The notes below the pieces were generated by a model. The model ran no database searches. It was not told where the DNA came from and saw only the letters and a list, made by a program, of their open reading frames with translations. The position numbers were made by a program, and so were the translations under genes. Below, one piece after another: positions 1 through 6,215 of a stretch of 8,444 nucleotides of DNA. The stretch is from Klebsiella pneumoniae (lineage in GTDB: Bacteria > Pseudomonadota > Gammaproteobacteria > Ga0077536): the NCBI GenBank assembly GCA_945873015.1, contig CAMCBY010000158.1, positions 1 to 8,444 of the forward strand, given 5' to 3'. Each line of letters opens with the position of its first letter. The stretch's first letter is position 1.

Positions 1-2142
1 CTTGGATTCCGGCTCGTACATGATGTTGGCGGGCTTGATATCGCGATGAACGACGCTGTGTTTGTGCGCGTAGTCGAGTGCCATCGCTGACTTGAAGATG
101 ATGCCCATCACGGTCGGCAGTGGCAGCAGGGTGTCGGGTTTGGTGTAACGCGCCAGATCGTGCCCGGCCAGGAATTCCATGGCGATATAGGCCAGATCGT
201 GTTCCTCGCCGACGTCGTAGATGCGCACGATATTCGGCTGGTCAAGGCGCCCGGCGGTCTCCGCTTCGCGGAAGAAGCGTTCTTTGACTTCGTTCAGTTC
301 GGCCGGATCAAATTCCTGCGACAGTGCCATGGTCTTGATCGCCACCACGCGGTTGATCTTGGGATCTTTGCCCAGATACACCACGCCCATCGCACCCTTG
401 CCGAGTTCCTTTTCAATTTCGTAACGGCCAAGCATGGGCTTGGAGATACTGCCGTCGAGCAACATGGTGCTGGCAGCTGTAGCCGCCGCCGCCGAACCGC
501 CGATGATGACGGTGTCGTTCAACTGTTTGGCGCGATTGACCTTGTTCTTGATGTCGCGGAAGTTCGGGTTCTTGGCGGCGATGTACTCATAGGCCGCGCC
601 GGCCTTGTTGAACTGACGCTTGCGCTCGAAATCACCGGCGAGAATGTAGACCGCTTCGAGCAGGCTCTCGTCTACCGGGCAACGGCGGAAATACTCAAGC
701 GCCATATCGAGCTCGCCTTCCTTCTGGAATTTAAGCGCGAGCTGTTTGTTGCTCTGGGCCGAGTCGTAATCGAGGCGGCGCTTGGTGGCTTCGGTGACCA
801 GGAATCGTTTGGTGGTGAGCAACACATGGCCGATGACCAGCAAAGTCGCGGCACCCATGAGTTTGAGCCACACCGCTTGAGACGCCATCAAACCGATTTC
901 GGTGGCGAATACCATCACGAACAGACCAAGGCTTACCAGCGCCGCAGGGCCGGCAGTGAGTTTGGGCAATATGGCGATGAGATAGCCCGCAATCAGCACC
1001 AGCAGCAGCAGTTCGGTCAGCGAGGCCCACGATGGCGAGATAAAAAACGCTTCGTTCAGGATACTGGCGACGGTGTGCGCCATGATCAGCACCGGGCCGC
1101 TGACTTCGCCGAGCGGGGTATAGAGCGTGCTGCCGACACCAAACGCGGTCGCACCGATGAGGACGATTTCGTCTTTGAAATTCTCCATCGGAACGGCGCC
1201 CTGCTGGACGTCGTAGAACGAATAGACGTCGAACGGCGCGCGATCACCCTGGCGCTTGCCGTAGAAGAAAGTATTCATGTTGAGACTGAGGTCAGTCTTG
1301 ATCTTGAGATTGCCGAGCTCGACGCTATCGCCAAGGTTGACCTTGATGTCTTCGGCTTTGAGGTTGTGGTAGGCCGCAGCCACCATCAACGACTGCGAGG
1401 GGTAGAACGCGCCGTAATACTCGACCACCAGCGGTTCGAAGCGGATACCGCCATCGACATCGGGCGGCGTGAGCAGATGGCCGATGCCGCGCGCGGCATC
1501 ACCCACCACCGCTATCGGCGAGTTGGCGAGCACGGTCTGTATCGGCATCGGAAAATCGCCGCTCGGGTCGGCAACGTTCTTTTCATTGATGGCGTTGCGC
1601 AATACGTAATCGGGCAGCGGCTTGTCTGGCTTGCCTACCGGTTCGCCCGGCGTGAATTGCATGCCCAGCACCACGCTGCCGGCCTGCTTGAACGAGTTAC
1701 CGAGCACGGTGTCGGTATCGAGCGCGAGCTCGGCGGCGCTGAATTTTTCGTTCAGGGCATCGACCGACACGCCGCTGTCGGCGAGCTTTTGCGCTTCAGA
1801 GCGGAATTCACGAATCCAATCGAGACCGGGCGGCACTTCGGGTTCGGAGTAGAACACGGTCGACCCGATGGTCTTGGCGCCGGCCGCCGCCAGTTTGTCG
1901 GTCATGCCGGCGTGGATCTTGCGCGACCACGGCCAGCGGCCGATGTTCTGAATGCTCTTGTCGTCGATGGCCACCACCACGACTTTGTCGCCGGGCTCGC
2001 GAGAGGAGACCCTGACCCCAAGGTCGTAGGCGTCCCGCTCTATGCTTTCCAGCAGTGGCGCGCCTCCCCACCAGGCGGTGAAGAACACGAAGGACAGGGC
2101 GGCGCCGACAAACCAGTCGGATTTCCAGAACGCTTTATTCAT
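1..2142 (-). CDS. CHASE2-domain membrane serine/threonine protein kinase (3' end outside window)
   Basis: This is a predicted membrane receptor kinase that phosphorylates Ser/Thr of unknown targets in response to an unknown extracytoplasmic signal. The window holds its first 714 residues. Residues about 11-26 form an N-terminal membrane anchor. Residues about 30-350 are a CHASE2 sensor, with the family-like VVVVAIDD...GRWPWSR stretch at 54-74 and an IGATAFGVG-type segment near 330. Three membrane segments follow at about 375-392, 397-416 and 423-443. A helical TPR-like linker spans about 461-540 (EGELDMALEYFRRCP). The kinase domain starts at about Y574, with glycine loop GKGAMG 581-586, VAIK lysine K603 and catalytic loop HRDIKPAN 699-706 (D701). 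The DFG motif and the rest lie beyond position 1. The catalytic residues seen are intact, so it should be active. ATG at 2142 is the only start: an in-frame TGA lies seven codons upstream and there is no GTG or TTG between. It has no Shine-Dalgarno and overlaps the stop of a short upstream frame. The topology implies an external sensor and a cytoplasmic kinase. Confidence 0.93.
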   Translation of the reverse strand, partial: MNKAFWKSDWFVGAALSFVFFTAWWGGAPLLESIERDAYDLGVRVSSREPGDKVVVVAIDDKSIQNIGRWPWSRKIHAGMTDKLAAAGAKTIGSTVFYSEPEVPPGLDWIREFRSEAQKLADSGVSVDALNEKFSAAELALDTDTVLGNSFKQAGSVVLGMQFTPGEPVGKPDKPLPDYVLRNAINEKNVADPSGDFPMPIQTVLANSPIAVVGDAARGIGHLLTPPDVDGGIRFEPLVVEYYGAFYPSQSLMVAAAYHNLKAEDIKVNLGDSVELGNLKIKTDLSLNMNTFFYGKRQGDRAPFDVYSFYDVQQGAVPMENFKDEIVLIGATAFGVGSTLYTPLGEVSGPVLIMAHTVASILNEAFFISPSWASLTELLLLVLIAGYLIAILPKLTAGPAALVSLGLFVMVFATEIGLMASQAVWLKLMGAATLLVIGHVLLTTKRFLVTEATKRRLDYDSAQSNKQLALKFQKEGELDMALEYFRRCPVDESLLEAVYILAGDFERKRQFNKAGAAYEYIAAKNPNFRDIKNKVNRAKQLNDTVIIGGSAAAATAASTMLLDGSISKPMLGRYEIEKELGKGAMGVVYLGKDPKINRVVAIKTMALSQEFDPAELNEVKERFFREAETAGRLDQPNIVRIYDVGEEHDLAYIAMEFLAGHDLARYTKPDTLLPLPTVMGIIFKSAMALDYAHKHSVVHRDIKPANIMYEPESK

Positions 2143-2180
2143 CCGGTCATCAGGTCTAGCGAGTCAAGTAGATTCGCCAT
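2139..2180 (-). CDS. Possible 13-residue leader peptide translationally coupled to the kinase gene
   Basis: The short frame encodes MANLLDSLDLMTG and is too short to be called by ordinary gene finders. Its ATG (2180-2178) is preceded by AAGGAAGG (2192-2185), a near-perfect Shine-Dalgarno at good spacing. Its TGA (2141-2139) overlaps the kinase ATG (2142-2140) as ATGA, the classic geometry for termination-reinitiation coupling. The kinase ATG itself lacks any ribosome binding site, so ribosomes most simply reach it through this frame. The peptide has no run of one amino acid that would suggest classical amino-acid attenuation, and I recognise no homologue. The strong site and the ATGA overlap are visible in the sequence; that the peptide is made, or has any function beyond delivering ribosomes, is inference. 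Confidence 0.5.
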   Translation of the reverse strand: MANLLDSLDLMTG

Positions 2181-2184
2181 GTTA

Positions 2185-2192
2185 CCTTCCTT
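2185..2192 (-). promoter_or_regulatory. Strong Shine-Dalgarno of the kinase leader frame
   Basis: AAGGAAGG lies five bases before the leader ATG. It is the best ribosome binding site in front of any minus-strand gene here, and it serves the short frame rather than the kinase start 38 bases further on. Confidence 0.7.
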
Positions 2193-2201
2193 TGTGTCGA
2201 T

Positions 2202-2230
2202 AAAATAGGCAGATAGAACCGCGTTCGCAA
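2202..2230 (-). promoter_or_regulatory. Candidate sigma-70 promoter of the leader-kinase transcript
   Basis: Read on the minus strand, TTGCGA (2230-2225, 4 of 6 to TTGACA) and TATTTT (2207-2202, 4 of 6 to TATAAT) are separated by exactly 17 bases. The start of transcription would fall near 2195, leaving only a very short leader before the AAGGAAGG site. It sits in the 51-base gap after the DUF4124 stop. The match is moderate, and read-through from the upstream gene is an alternative. Confidence 0.35.
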
Positions 2231-2231
2231 A

Positions 2232-2804
2232 TCAATCGCAGGAGTCGGCGACAGCCTGGCGCGCTTTGGCTATCACATTGTTGTACTCCGCGCCTTCAAG
2301 TACGCGTCGTTCACCGGTGGGCGTGTAGACGAACAGGAAGTTGGAATGCTCCGCCGAGTATTGTCGCGCCTTGGCACGCGTACATGCCTGTTCGCGTTGC
2401 TCCTGGGCGTCCTCGGCGGCCGCTTGCGAGGCTTCACGCGCTTCACGTTCCTTGGTGAATCCATCGAGCACCTGCCGCAGGCGCTCCTGACTGTTGCCGT
2501 TAGCGGCCGCAGGTGCGCCGCTCCTTATAGTCACGCTTTCGGCATCGGCTTCGGCTGTGGGCGGACGGTCGCCGAAATGCAGGTGACCGTCGGCGTCTTT
2601 CCACTTGTAGACCTCAGCCGCCACAGTGCTGCCCGCGAGCAGGTTGAGTGCGAGCAATAAAAGCAGCGCCCAGTGCGAACAGCGGTTGCGCGGGTGTGCC
2701 GCTGTGTATTCCGTGTGAGATACGGATGTGGGGCTTGGCCAAATGCGGCAACGGGCTGGCAATGGGACGGGAATATTTCCTGATTGGCCTGCTGGCGAAA
2801 TCAT
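2232..2804 (-). CDS. Exported DUF4124-domain protein with coiled-coil middle
   Basis: This is a small, probably periplasmic protein of unknown function. Residues about 45-60 form a hydrophobic signal core (WALLLLLALNLLAG), and AA at 62-63 before EVYKWKD is a plausible signal peptidase site. The segment VYKWKDADGHLHFGDRPP (65-82) is the DUF4124 signature, a short beta motif common in proteobacterial envelope proteins. A charged, Gln/Glu/Ala-rich helix likely to be a coiled coil follows at about 105-145. The C-terminal part contains FLFVYTPTGERRVL, and C141 and C189 could pair outside the cytoplasm. The ATG at 2804 has GGAG six bases upstream, but it gives an unusually long 44-residue stretch before the signal core. 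A later non-ATG start, such as TTG at codon 15, would shorten it but has no better support. No lipobox cysteine is present. Its role relative to the downstream kinase is unknown. Confidence 0.8.
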   Translation of the reverse strand: MISPAGQSGNIPVPLPARCRIWPSPTSVSHTEYTAAHPRNRCSHWALLLLLALNLLAGSTVAAEVYKWKDADGHLHFGDRPPTAEADAESVTIRSGAPAAANGNSQERLRQVLDGFTKEREAREASQAAAEDAQEQREQACTRAKARQYSAEHSNFLFVYTPTGERRVLEGAEYNNVIAKARQAVADSCD

Positions 2805-2993
2805 GCCGGGCTCCGTGCCTGCTACGTAAGTCGTTGAAGGTCAAGTGTAAAGCACAGTAGCGGCAGCGCGTTGGCAGAATTTGAGCGAAATGGGTCTTGA
2901 TGGCCTACTGACATGCAGGTGCGCATTCAGCAACGCACCGGCCGCCGCCAGGGATGGCAGCTCTCACATCCAGGTAGGGTGGGGAGAAGCGGC

Positions 2994-3031
2994 GGACCAG
3001 GGGTCGTCCAGGGACGGACGGCTCCTGGTCC
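2994..3031. repeat. Long hairpin (16 pairs) downstream of fdxA
   Basis: Bases 2994-3009 pair with 3016-3031 around a 6-base loop (3010-3015). As plus-strand RNA all 16 positions pair, 14 Watson-Crick and two G-U. As minus-strand RNA the same two positions become C-A mismatches. It lies 54 bases beyond the fdxA stop. Neither side shows a T-run, so it is not a textbook intrinsic terminator. It could still block exonucleases and define the fdxA mRNA 3' end, or be a dispersed palindromic unit of the REP type. Confidence 0.6.
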
Positions 3032-3084
3032 ACTTGGCGGGCTGGCCCAGCATCACCTGCGACGCAGGCGGGCAGGGCACGGGC

Positions 3085-3408
3085 TTAGCGCTCGAGCTGG
3101 TCGAGCTTGCCGGGTTTACCCTTCCAGTCGTCAGCGTCGCCGGCAGGTTCCTTCATTTCGCTGATCACCGGCCACTGCTTGGCGAGCTCGGCATTCAGGC
3201 CGAGGTACTGCTGCTCGTCATCGGTGAGGTCGTCCTCCGACTTGATCGCTTCGGCGGGGCATTCCGGTTCACACAGCGTGCAATCGATACATTCGTCCGG
3301 GTCAATCACGAGCATGTTCGGGCCTTCGTGAAAGCAATCGACCGGGCATACCTCGACACAGTCCGTGTACTTGCACTTGATACAGTTTTCTACAACAACA
3401 AACGTCAT
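3085..3408 (-). CDS. fdxA: 7Fe-8S ferredoxin FdxA (Azotobacter FdI type)
   Basis: This is a small cytoplasmic electron carrier with one [3Fe-4S] and one [4Fe-4S] cluster; its physiological partner is not shown by the sequence. The 107-residue protein starts MTFVVVENCIKCKYTDC. Its nine cysteines (9, 12, 17, 21, 25, 40, 43, 46, 50) coincide, after a one-residue offset for the initiator Met, with those of Azotobacter vinelandii FdI. C9, C17, C21 and C50 would hold the 3Fe cluster. C25, C40, C43 and C46 would hold the 4Fe cluster. C12 is the free one. The C-terminal tail with DDEQQYLGLNAELAKQWP is also typical of the family, and the length matches. The ATG has GAAGAG five bases upstream. It follows mutS by 63 bases on the same strand, an order also found in Pseudomonas, but the next gene here is not rpoS. 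It has its own strong promoter. Confidence 0.96.
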   Translation of the reverse strand: MTFVVVENCIKCKYTDCVEVCPVDCFHEGPNMLVIDPDECIDCTLCEPECPAEAIKSEDDLTDDEQQYLGLNAELAKQWPVISEMKEPAGDADDWKGKPGKLDQLER

Positions 3409-3438
3409 GGCTGCTCTTCGTCAAATTCGGAGGCGGGC

Positions 3439-3466
3439 ATTATATCTGCCGGCCGCGCGCTGCCAA
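3439..3466 (-). promoter_or_regulatory. Near-consensus sigma-70 promoter of fdxA
   Basis: On the minus strand TTGGCA (3466-3461, 5 of 6) and a perfect TATAAT (3444-3439) are 16 bases apart. Transcription would begin about 3432, giving a leader of roughly 25 bases before the fdxA ATG. The -35 box begins six bases after the mutS stop codon, so fdxA can be expressed independently of mutS. Confidence 0.75.
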
Positions 3467-3471
3467 ACACT

Positions 3472-6027
3472 TCATGAGCGTTCGATGAGGGCACGCAGTC
3501 GATACAGGGTGTCAAGCGCTTCGCGTGGGGTGAGCGTATCGGGATCGAGCTCGCTTAAAGCGAGTAACGCCGGATGGGGACGGTCAAACAGCGGCAGTTG
3601 CGGTGTTTCGTGCTGGCTGTGCTGCTGATGGCGCTGTTCGAGGGTGTCGAGCAGCGCGCGCGCGCGGGCAATCACCGCGGCAGGCACGCCAGCACGCCGC
3701 GCCACTGCGATGCCGAAGCTGCGCGAGGCCGGACCTTCGCTGACGCTGTGCATGAACACCACGTCCTCGCCGTGTTCGACTGCGTCGAGTCGCACATTGG
3801 CCACCCCGGCGACCTCGTCGGCGAGCGCCGTCAGCTCGAAGTAATGGGTGGCGAACAGCGTAAACGCGCGGTTTCTTTCGGCCAGGTGCTCGGCCGCTGC
3901 CCACGCCAGTGACATACCGTCATAGGTGCTGGTGCCGCGTCCAATCTCATCGACAATCACCAGGCTGAAAGCCGTGGCGTGATGCAGGATGTTGGCGGTT
4001 TCGGCCATTTCCACCATGAAGGTGCTTTGACCGCCGGCCAGGTTATCGCCGGCCCCCACGCGCGAATAAATGGCGTCGATGGGGCCGAGCAGGGCGGCGC
4101 GCGCCGGGACATAACTACCTATATGGGCGAGCAGCGTCAGCAGCGCCGCCTGGCGCATATAGGTCGATTTGCCGCCCATGTTCGGACCGGTGATGAGCAA
4201 CAGCCGGCGCGCGTCATGCAGTTCAAGATCGTTCGCGACAAAGGGCGCGTCCTGGAAGTGTTCGACCAGCAGATGGCGGCCGCCGCTGATGCGCAGGCGA
4301 GGCTGATCGCAGAACTCGGGGGCACACAACTGCAGTTGTTCCGCGCGCTCGGCGAAACTCGCCAGCACATCCAGCTCTGCCAGCGCCGCGCTGGTGTCCT
4401 GCAGGCCACGCACCTGCGGCAGCAATTGAATGAGCAGGCTCTCATACAGCTCGCGCTCGCGGCGCAGGGCACGATCGGAGGCGCTCAGGATGTGGGTCTC
4501 GAAACCTTTGAGTTCTGGCGTGATGTAGCGCTCAACGCCCTTCAGGGTCTGGCGGCGGGTGTAATCGGCGGGTGCACGCTCGGCCTGGGCACGGCTGATT
4601 TCGATGTAATAGCCGTGCACGCGGTTGTAGCCGACCTTGAGATTGGCGATGCCACTGCGTTCGCGCTCGCGTTGTTCGAGCGCGACGAGGAAGGCATCGG
4701 CATCGGCGCTGGCATTGCGCAAGGCGTCGAGATCGGCATCGTAGCCCGGCGCCAGCACGCCGCCGTCGCGAATGAGGTGCGGCGGCGATTCCACCACGGC
4801 GCGTTCGAGCAGCGCGTGTACCTCGGGCATTTCGTCAATCTGCAAGCGCAAATCGTCGAGCCGCGGGCTCAAGTCCGCGAGCAACAAAGCGCGCAAATGC
4901 GGCAGCACACCGAGCGCATCGCGCAGTCGCGCCAGATCGCGCGGCCGCGCGCTGCCGAGCGCAACGCGGGTCACGATACGTTCTATGTCGTGCACGCGCC
5001 GCAGCGCGCTGCGCAGCGCCGCTACATCGTGACGCTCCAGCAGCGTCGCTACCGCCTGCTGGCGGTGGCGCAGGGTGTGATGGTCGCGTAGCGGCCTTTG
5101 CAGCCAGCGGCGCAGCAGGCGGCCGCCCATCGCGGTGCGCGTGGTGTCGAATACCGCCACCAGGGTGTGGGCGTCGTTGCCGGACAGCGCGCGGGTGATT
5201 TCGAGGTTGCGCCGTGTGGCCGGGTCGAGATGCAGAGCATCCTGCGGCCGTTCGACGGTGAGACCCAGGACATGGGCGAGTGCGCCGCCATGCATTTCCT
5301 GGCTGTAGACCAGCACCGCACCGGCGGCGGCGATGGCAAGCTCAAGCTCTGCGCAGCCGTAACCGTGCAAATCGGACACGCCGAACTGCTGACACAGGCG
5401 CCGACGGGCCGCGCTGCGGTCAAAACGCCAGGCGGGCAGCGGCAGGCAGCGCGAGACCCAGGCCGACGGCACGCGCGCGCGCTGGTCATCGGCGACCAGC
5501 AATTCGGCTGCTTGCAAACGCTCGAGTTCGGCTTCGAGGGCGGACAAACCGTCGGCCTCGCTGACCACAAAACGTCCGGCGCTGACGTCCAGCCAGGCCA
5601 GACCATAGCGCTCGCCGTCCATCACCAGCGCCGCCAGCAAGGTGTCCTGGCTGGCCTCCAGCAGCGATTCATCGGTGACTGTGCCTGGTGTCAGGATGCG
5701 CGTGACCTTGCGCGCTACTGGCCCGCGCGACTCGGCCGGATCGCCAATCTGCTCGCAGATAGCCACCGACACGCCAAGTTTCAGCAGGCGCGCGAGATAC
5801 GGGTCGGCGGCATGGGCCGGCACGCCAGCCATCGGTATCGGTTGGCCCTCGCTGAATCCGCGCGCGGTCAAAGTCAGGTCGAGCAGTTGCGCGGCGCGCC
5901 TGGCGTCGTCGAAGAACAGCTCGTAAAAATCGCCCATACGATAGAACAGCAGCGTCTCGGGATGCTCGGCCTTGATGCCGAGATACTGCTGCATGACGGG
6001 CGAATTGGCGGCTTTATCGGTGGCCAT
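3472..6027 (-). CDS. mutS: DNA mismatch repair protein MutS
   Basis: MutS recognises mispaired bases and small loops, then as an ATP-driven sliding clamp recruits MutL to start methyl-directed repair. The 851-residue protein (E. coli 853) has the mismatch-wedging F34-Y35-E36 motif in domain I. Walker A is GPNMGGKS 614-621 (K620), Walker B ends D693-E694 followed by GRGTSTYDG, and H728 lies in FATHYFELT. These ATPase numbers equal those of E. coli. Near the C-terminus QLPLF (810-814) is a likely beta-clamp-binding motif, just after a Gln/His-rich linker, and a final helical segment resembles the tetramerisation domain. ATG 6027 is chosen because it places MQQYL at residues 12-16 as in other MutS proteins. 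A GTG at 6096 in frame would add 23 unconserved residues. Neither start has a visible Shine-Dalgarno. The gene is divergent from htpG and followed by fdxA. Confidence 0.97.
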   Translation of the reverse strand: MATDKAANSPVMQQYLGIKAEHPETLLFYRMGDFYELFFDDARRAAQLLDLTLTARGFSEGQPIPMAGVPAHAADPYLARLLKLGVSVAICEQIGDPAESRGPVARKVTRILTPGTVTDESLLEASQDTLLAALVMDGERYGLAWLDVSAGRFVVSEADGLSALEAELERLQAAELLVADDQRARVPSAWVSRCLPLPAWRFDRSAARRRLCQQFGVSDLHGYGCAELELAIAAAGAVLVYSQEMHGGALAHVLGLTVERPQDALHLDPATRRNLEITRALSGNDAHTLVAVFDTTRTAMGGRLLRRWLQRPLRDHHTLRHRQQAVATLLERHDVAALRSALRRVHDIERIVTRVALGSARPRDLARLRDALGVLPHLRALLLADLSPRLDDLRLQIDEMPEVHALLERAVVESPPHLIRDGGVLAPGYDADLDALRNASADADAFLVALEQRERERSGIANLKVGYNRVHGYYIEISRAQAERAPADYTRRQTLKGVERYITPELKGFETHILSASDRALRRERELYESLLIQLLPQVRGLQDTSAALAELDVLASFAERAEQLQLCAPEFCDQPRLRISGGRHLLVEHFQDAPFVANDLELHDARRLLLITGPNMGGKSTYMRQAALLTLLAHIGSYVPARAALLGPIDAIYSRVGAGDNLAGGQSTFMVEMAETANILHHATAFSLVIVDEIGRGTSTYDGMSLAWAAAEHLAERNRAFTLFATHYFELTALADEVAGVANVRLDAVEHGEDVVFMHSVSEGPASRSFGIAVARRAGVPAAVIARARALLDTLEQRHQQHSQHETPQLPLFDRPHPALLALSELDPDTLTPREALDTLYRLRALIERS

Positions 6028-6049
6028 GGCGCAAATAACAGGCTGAGCG

Positions 6050-6063
6050 CGCGCCGCGGCGCG
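6050..6063. repeat. 14-base perfect GC palindrome in front of mutS
   Basis: CGCGCCGCGGCGCG is its own reverse complement. Its near edge is 23 bases upstream of the mutS ATG, so it would lie in the mutS mRNA leader if transcription starts further up. It contains only G and C, so chance in a GC-rich genome is a real possibility. Confidence 0.4.
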
Positions 6064-6109
6064 TGAGCTTTGAGTCCCTCGAACGATGAGTCGCACCGGC
6101 GCGACCGCT

Positions 6110-6128
6110 GCGCGCTATGGTAGCGCGC
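6110..6128. repeat. Inverted repeat between the divergent mutS and htpG
   Basis: GCGCGCTA and TAGCGCGC form a perfect 8-bp inverted repeat around TGG. It sits 24 bases upstream of the htpG sigma-32 -35 box and about 83 bases upstream of the mutS start. It could be an operator shared by both genes or a structure in a longer mutS leader; there is no T-run to make it a terminator. Confidence 0.4.
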
Positions 6129-6151
6129 TGCGTGGCTACACGAGCAAAGGA

Positions 6152-6178
6152 CTTGAAATCCAACGCGCGCGCCCATAG
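6152..6178 (+). promoter_or_regulatory. Sigma-32 heat-shock promoter of htpG
   Basis: CTTGAAA (6152-6158) is a perfect sigma-32 -35 box. GCCCATAG (6171-6178) keeps the CCCAT core of the -10 consensus CCCCATNT after a 12-base spacer. Transcription would start near 6184, about 30 bases before the htpG ATG. htpG is a known RpoH target in E. coli, so position and identity agree. Confidence 0.8.
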
Positions 6179-6215
6179 CTTGCCCGCCTCATTCAAGCTT
6201 CCTTCGAGGACAACC

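Noticed and set aside
160..2208. Open reading frame of 682 codons on the plus strand, antisense to the kinase
   Set aside because: It mirrors the kinase coding strand, which has recognisable CHASE2 and kinase motifs. The plus-strand product has no recognisable domain and is His/Arg/Gly-rich, as expected of antisense frames in GC-rich DNA.
2830..2865. Possible minus-strand promoter for the DUF4124 gene (TTTACA, 17 bases, TACGTA)
   Set aside because: The -10 box is a very poor match; only the -35 resembles consensus.
2994..3031. The hairpin as a classical rho-independent terminator of fdxA
   Set aside because: No T-run follows on the minus strand, and two positions mispair on that strand.
2881..3477. 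198-codon plus-strand frame spanning the fdxA region
   Set aside because: It lies antisense to fdxA, whose nine cysteines are decisive. No Shine-Dalgarno or homology was seen for the plus-strand frame.
3979..6066. Two long plus-strand frames (370 and 322 codons) antisense to mutS
   Set aside because: They are shadows of mutS, which is fully supported by motif positions. Neither has a recognisable domain.
6028..6096. GTG-started N-terminal extension of MutS
   Set aside because: The 23 added residues are unlike MutS N-termini, and the ATG at 6027 reproduces the normal distance to the MQQYL motif.
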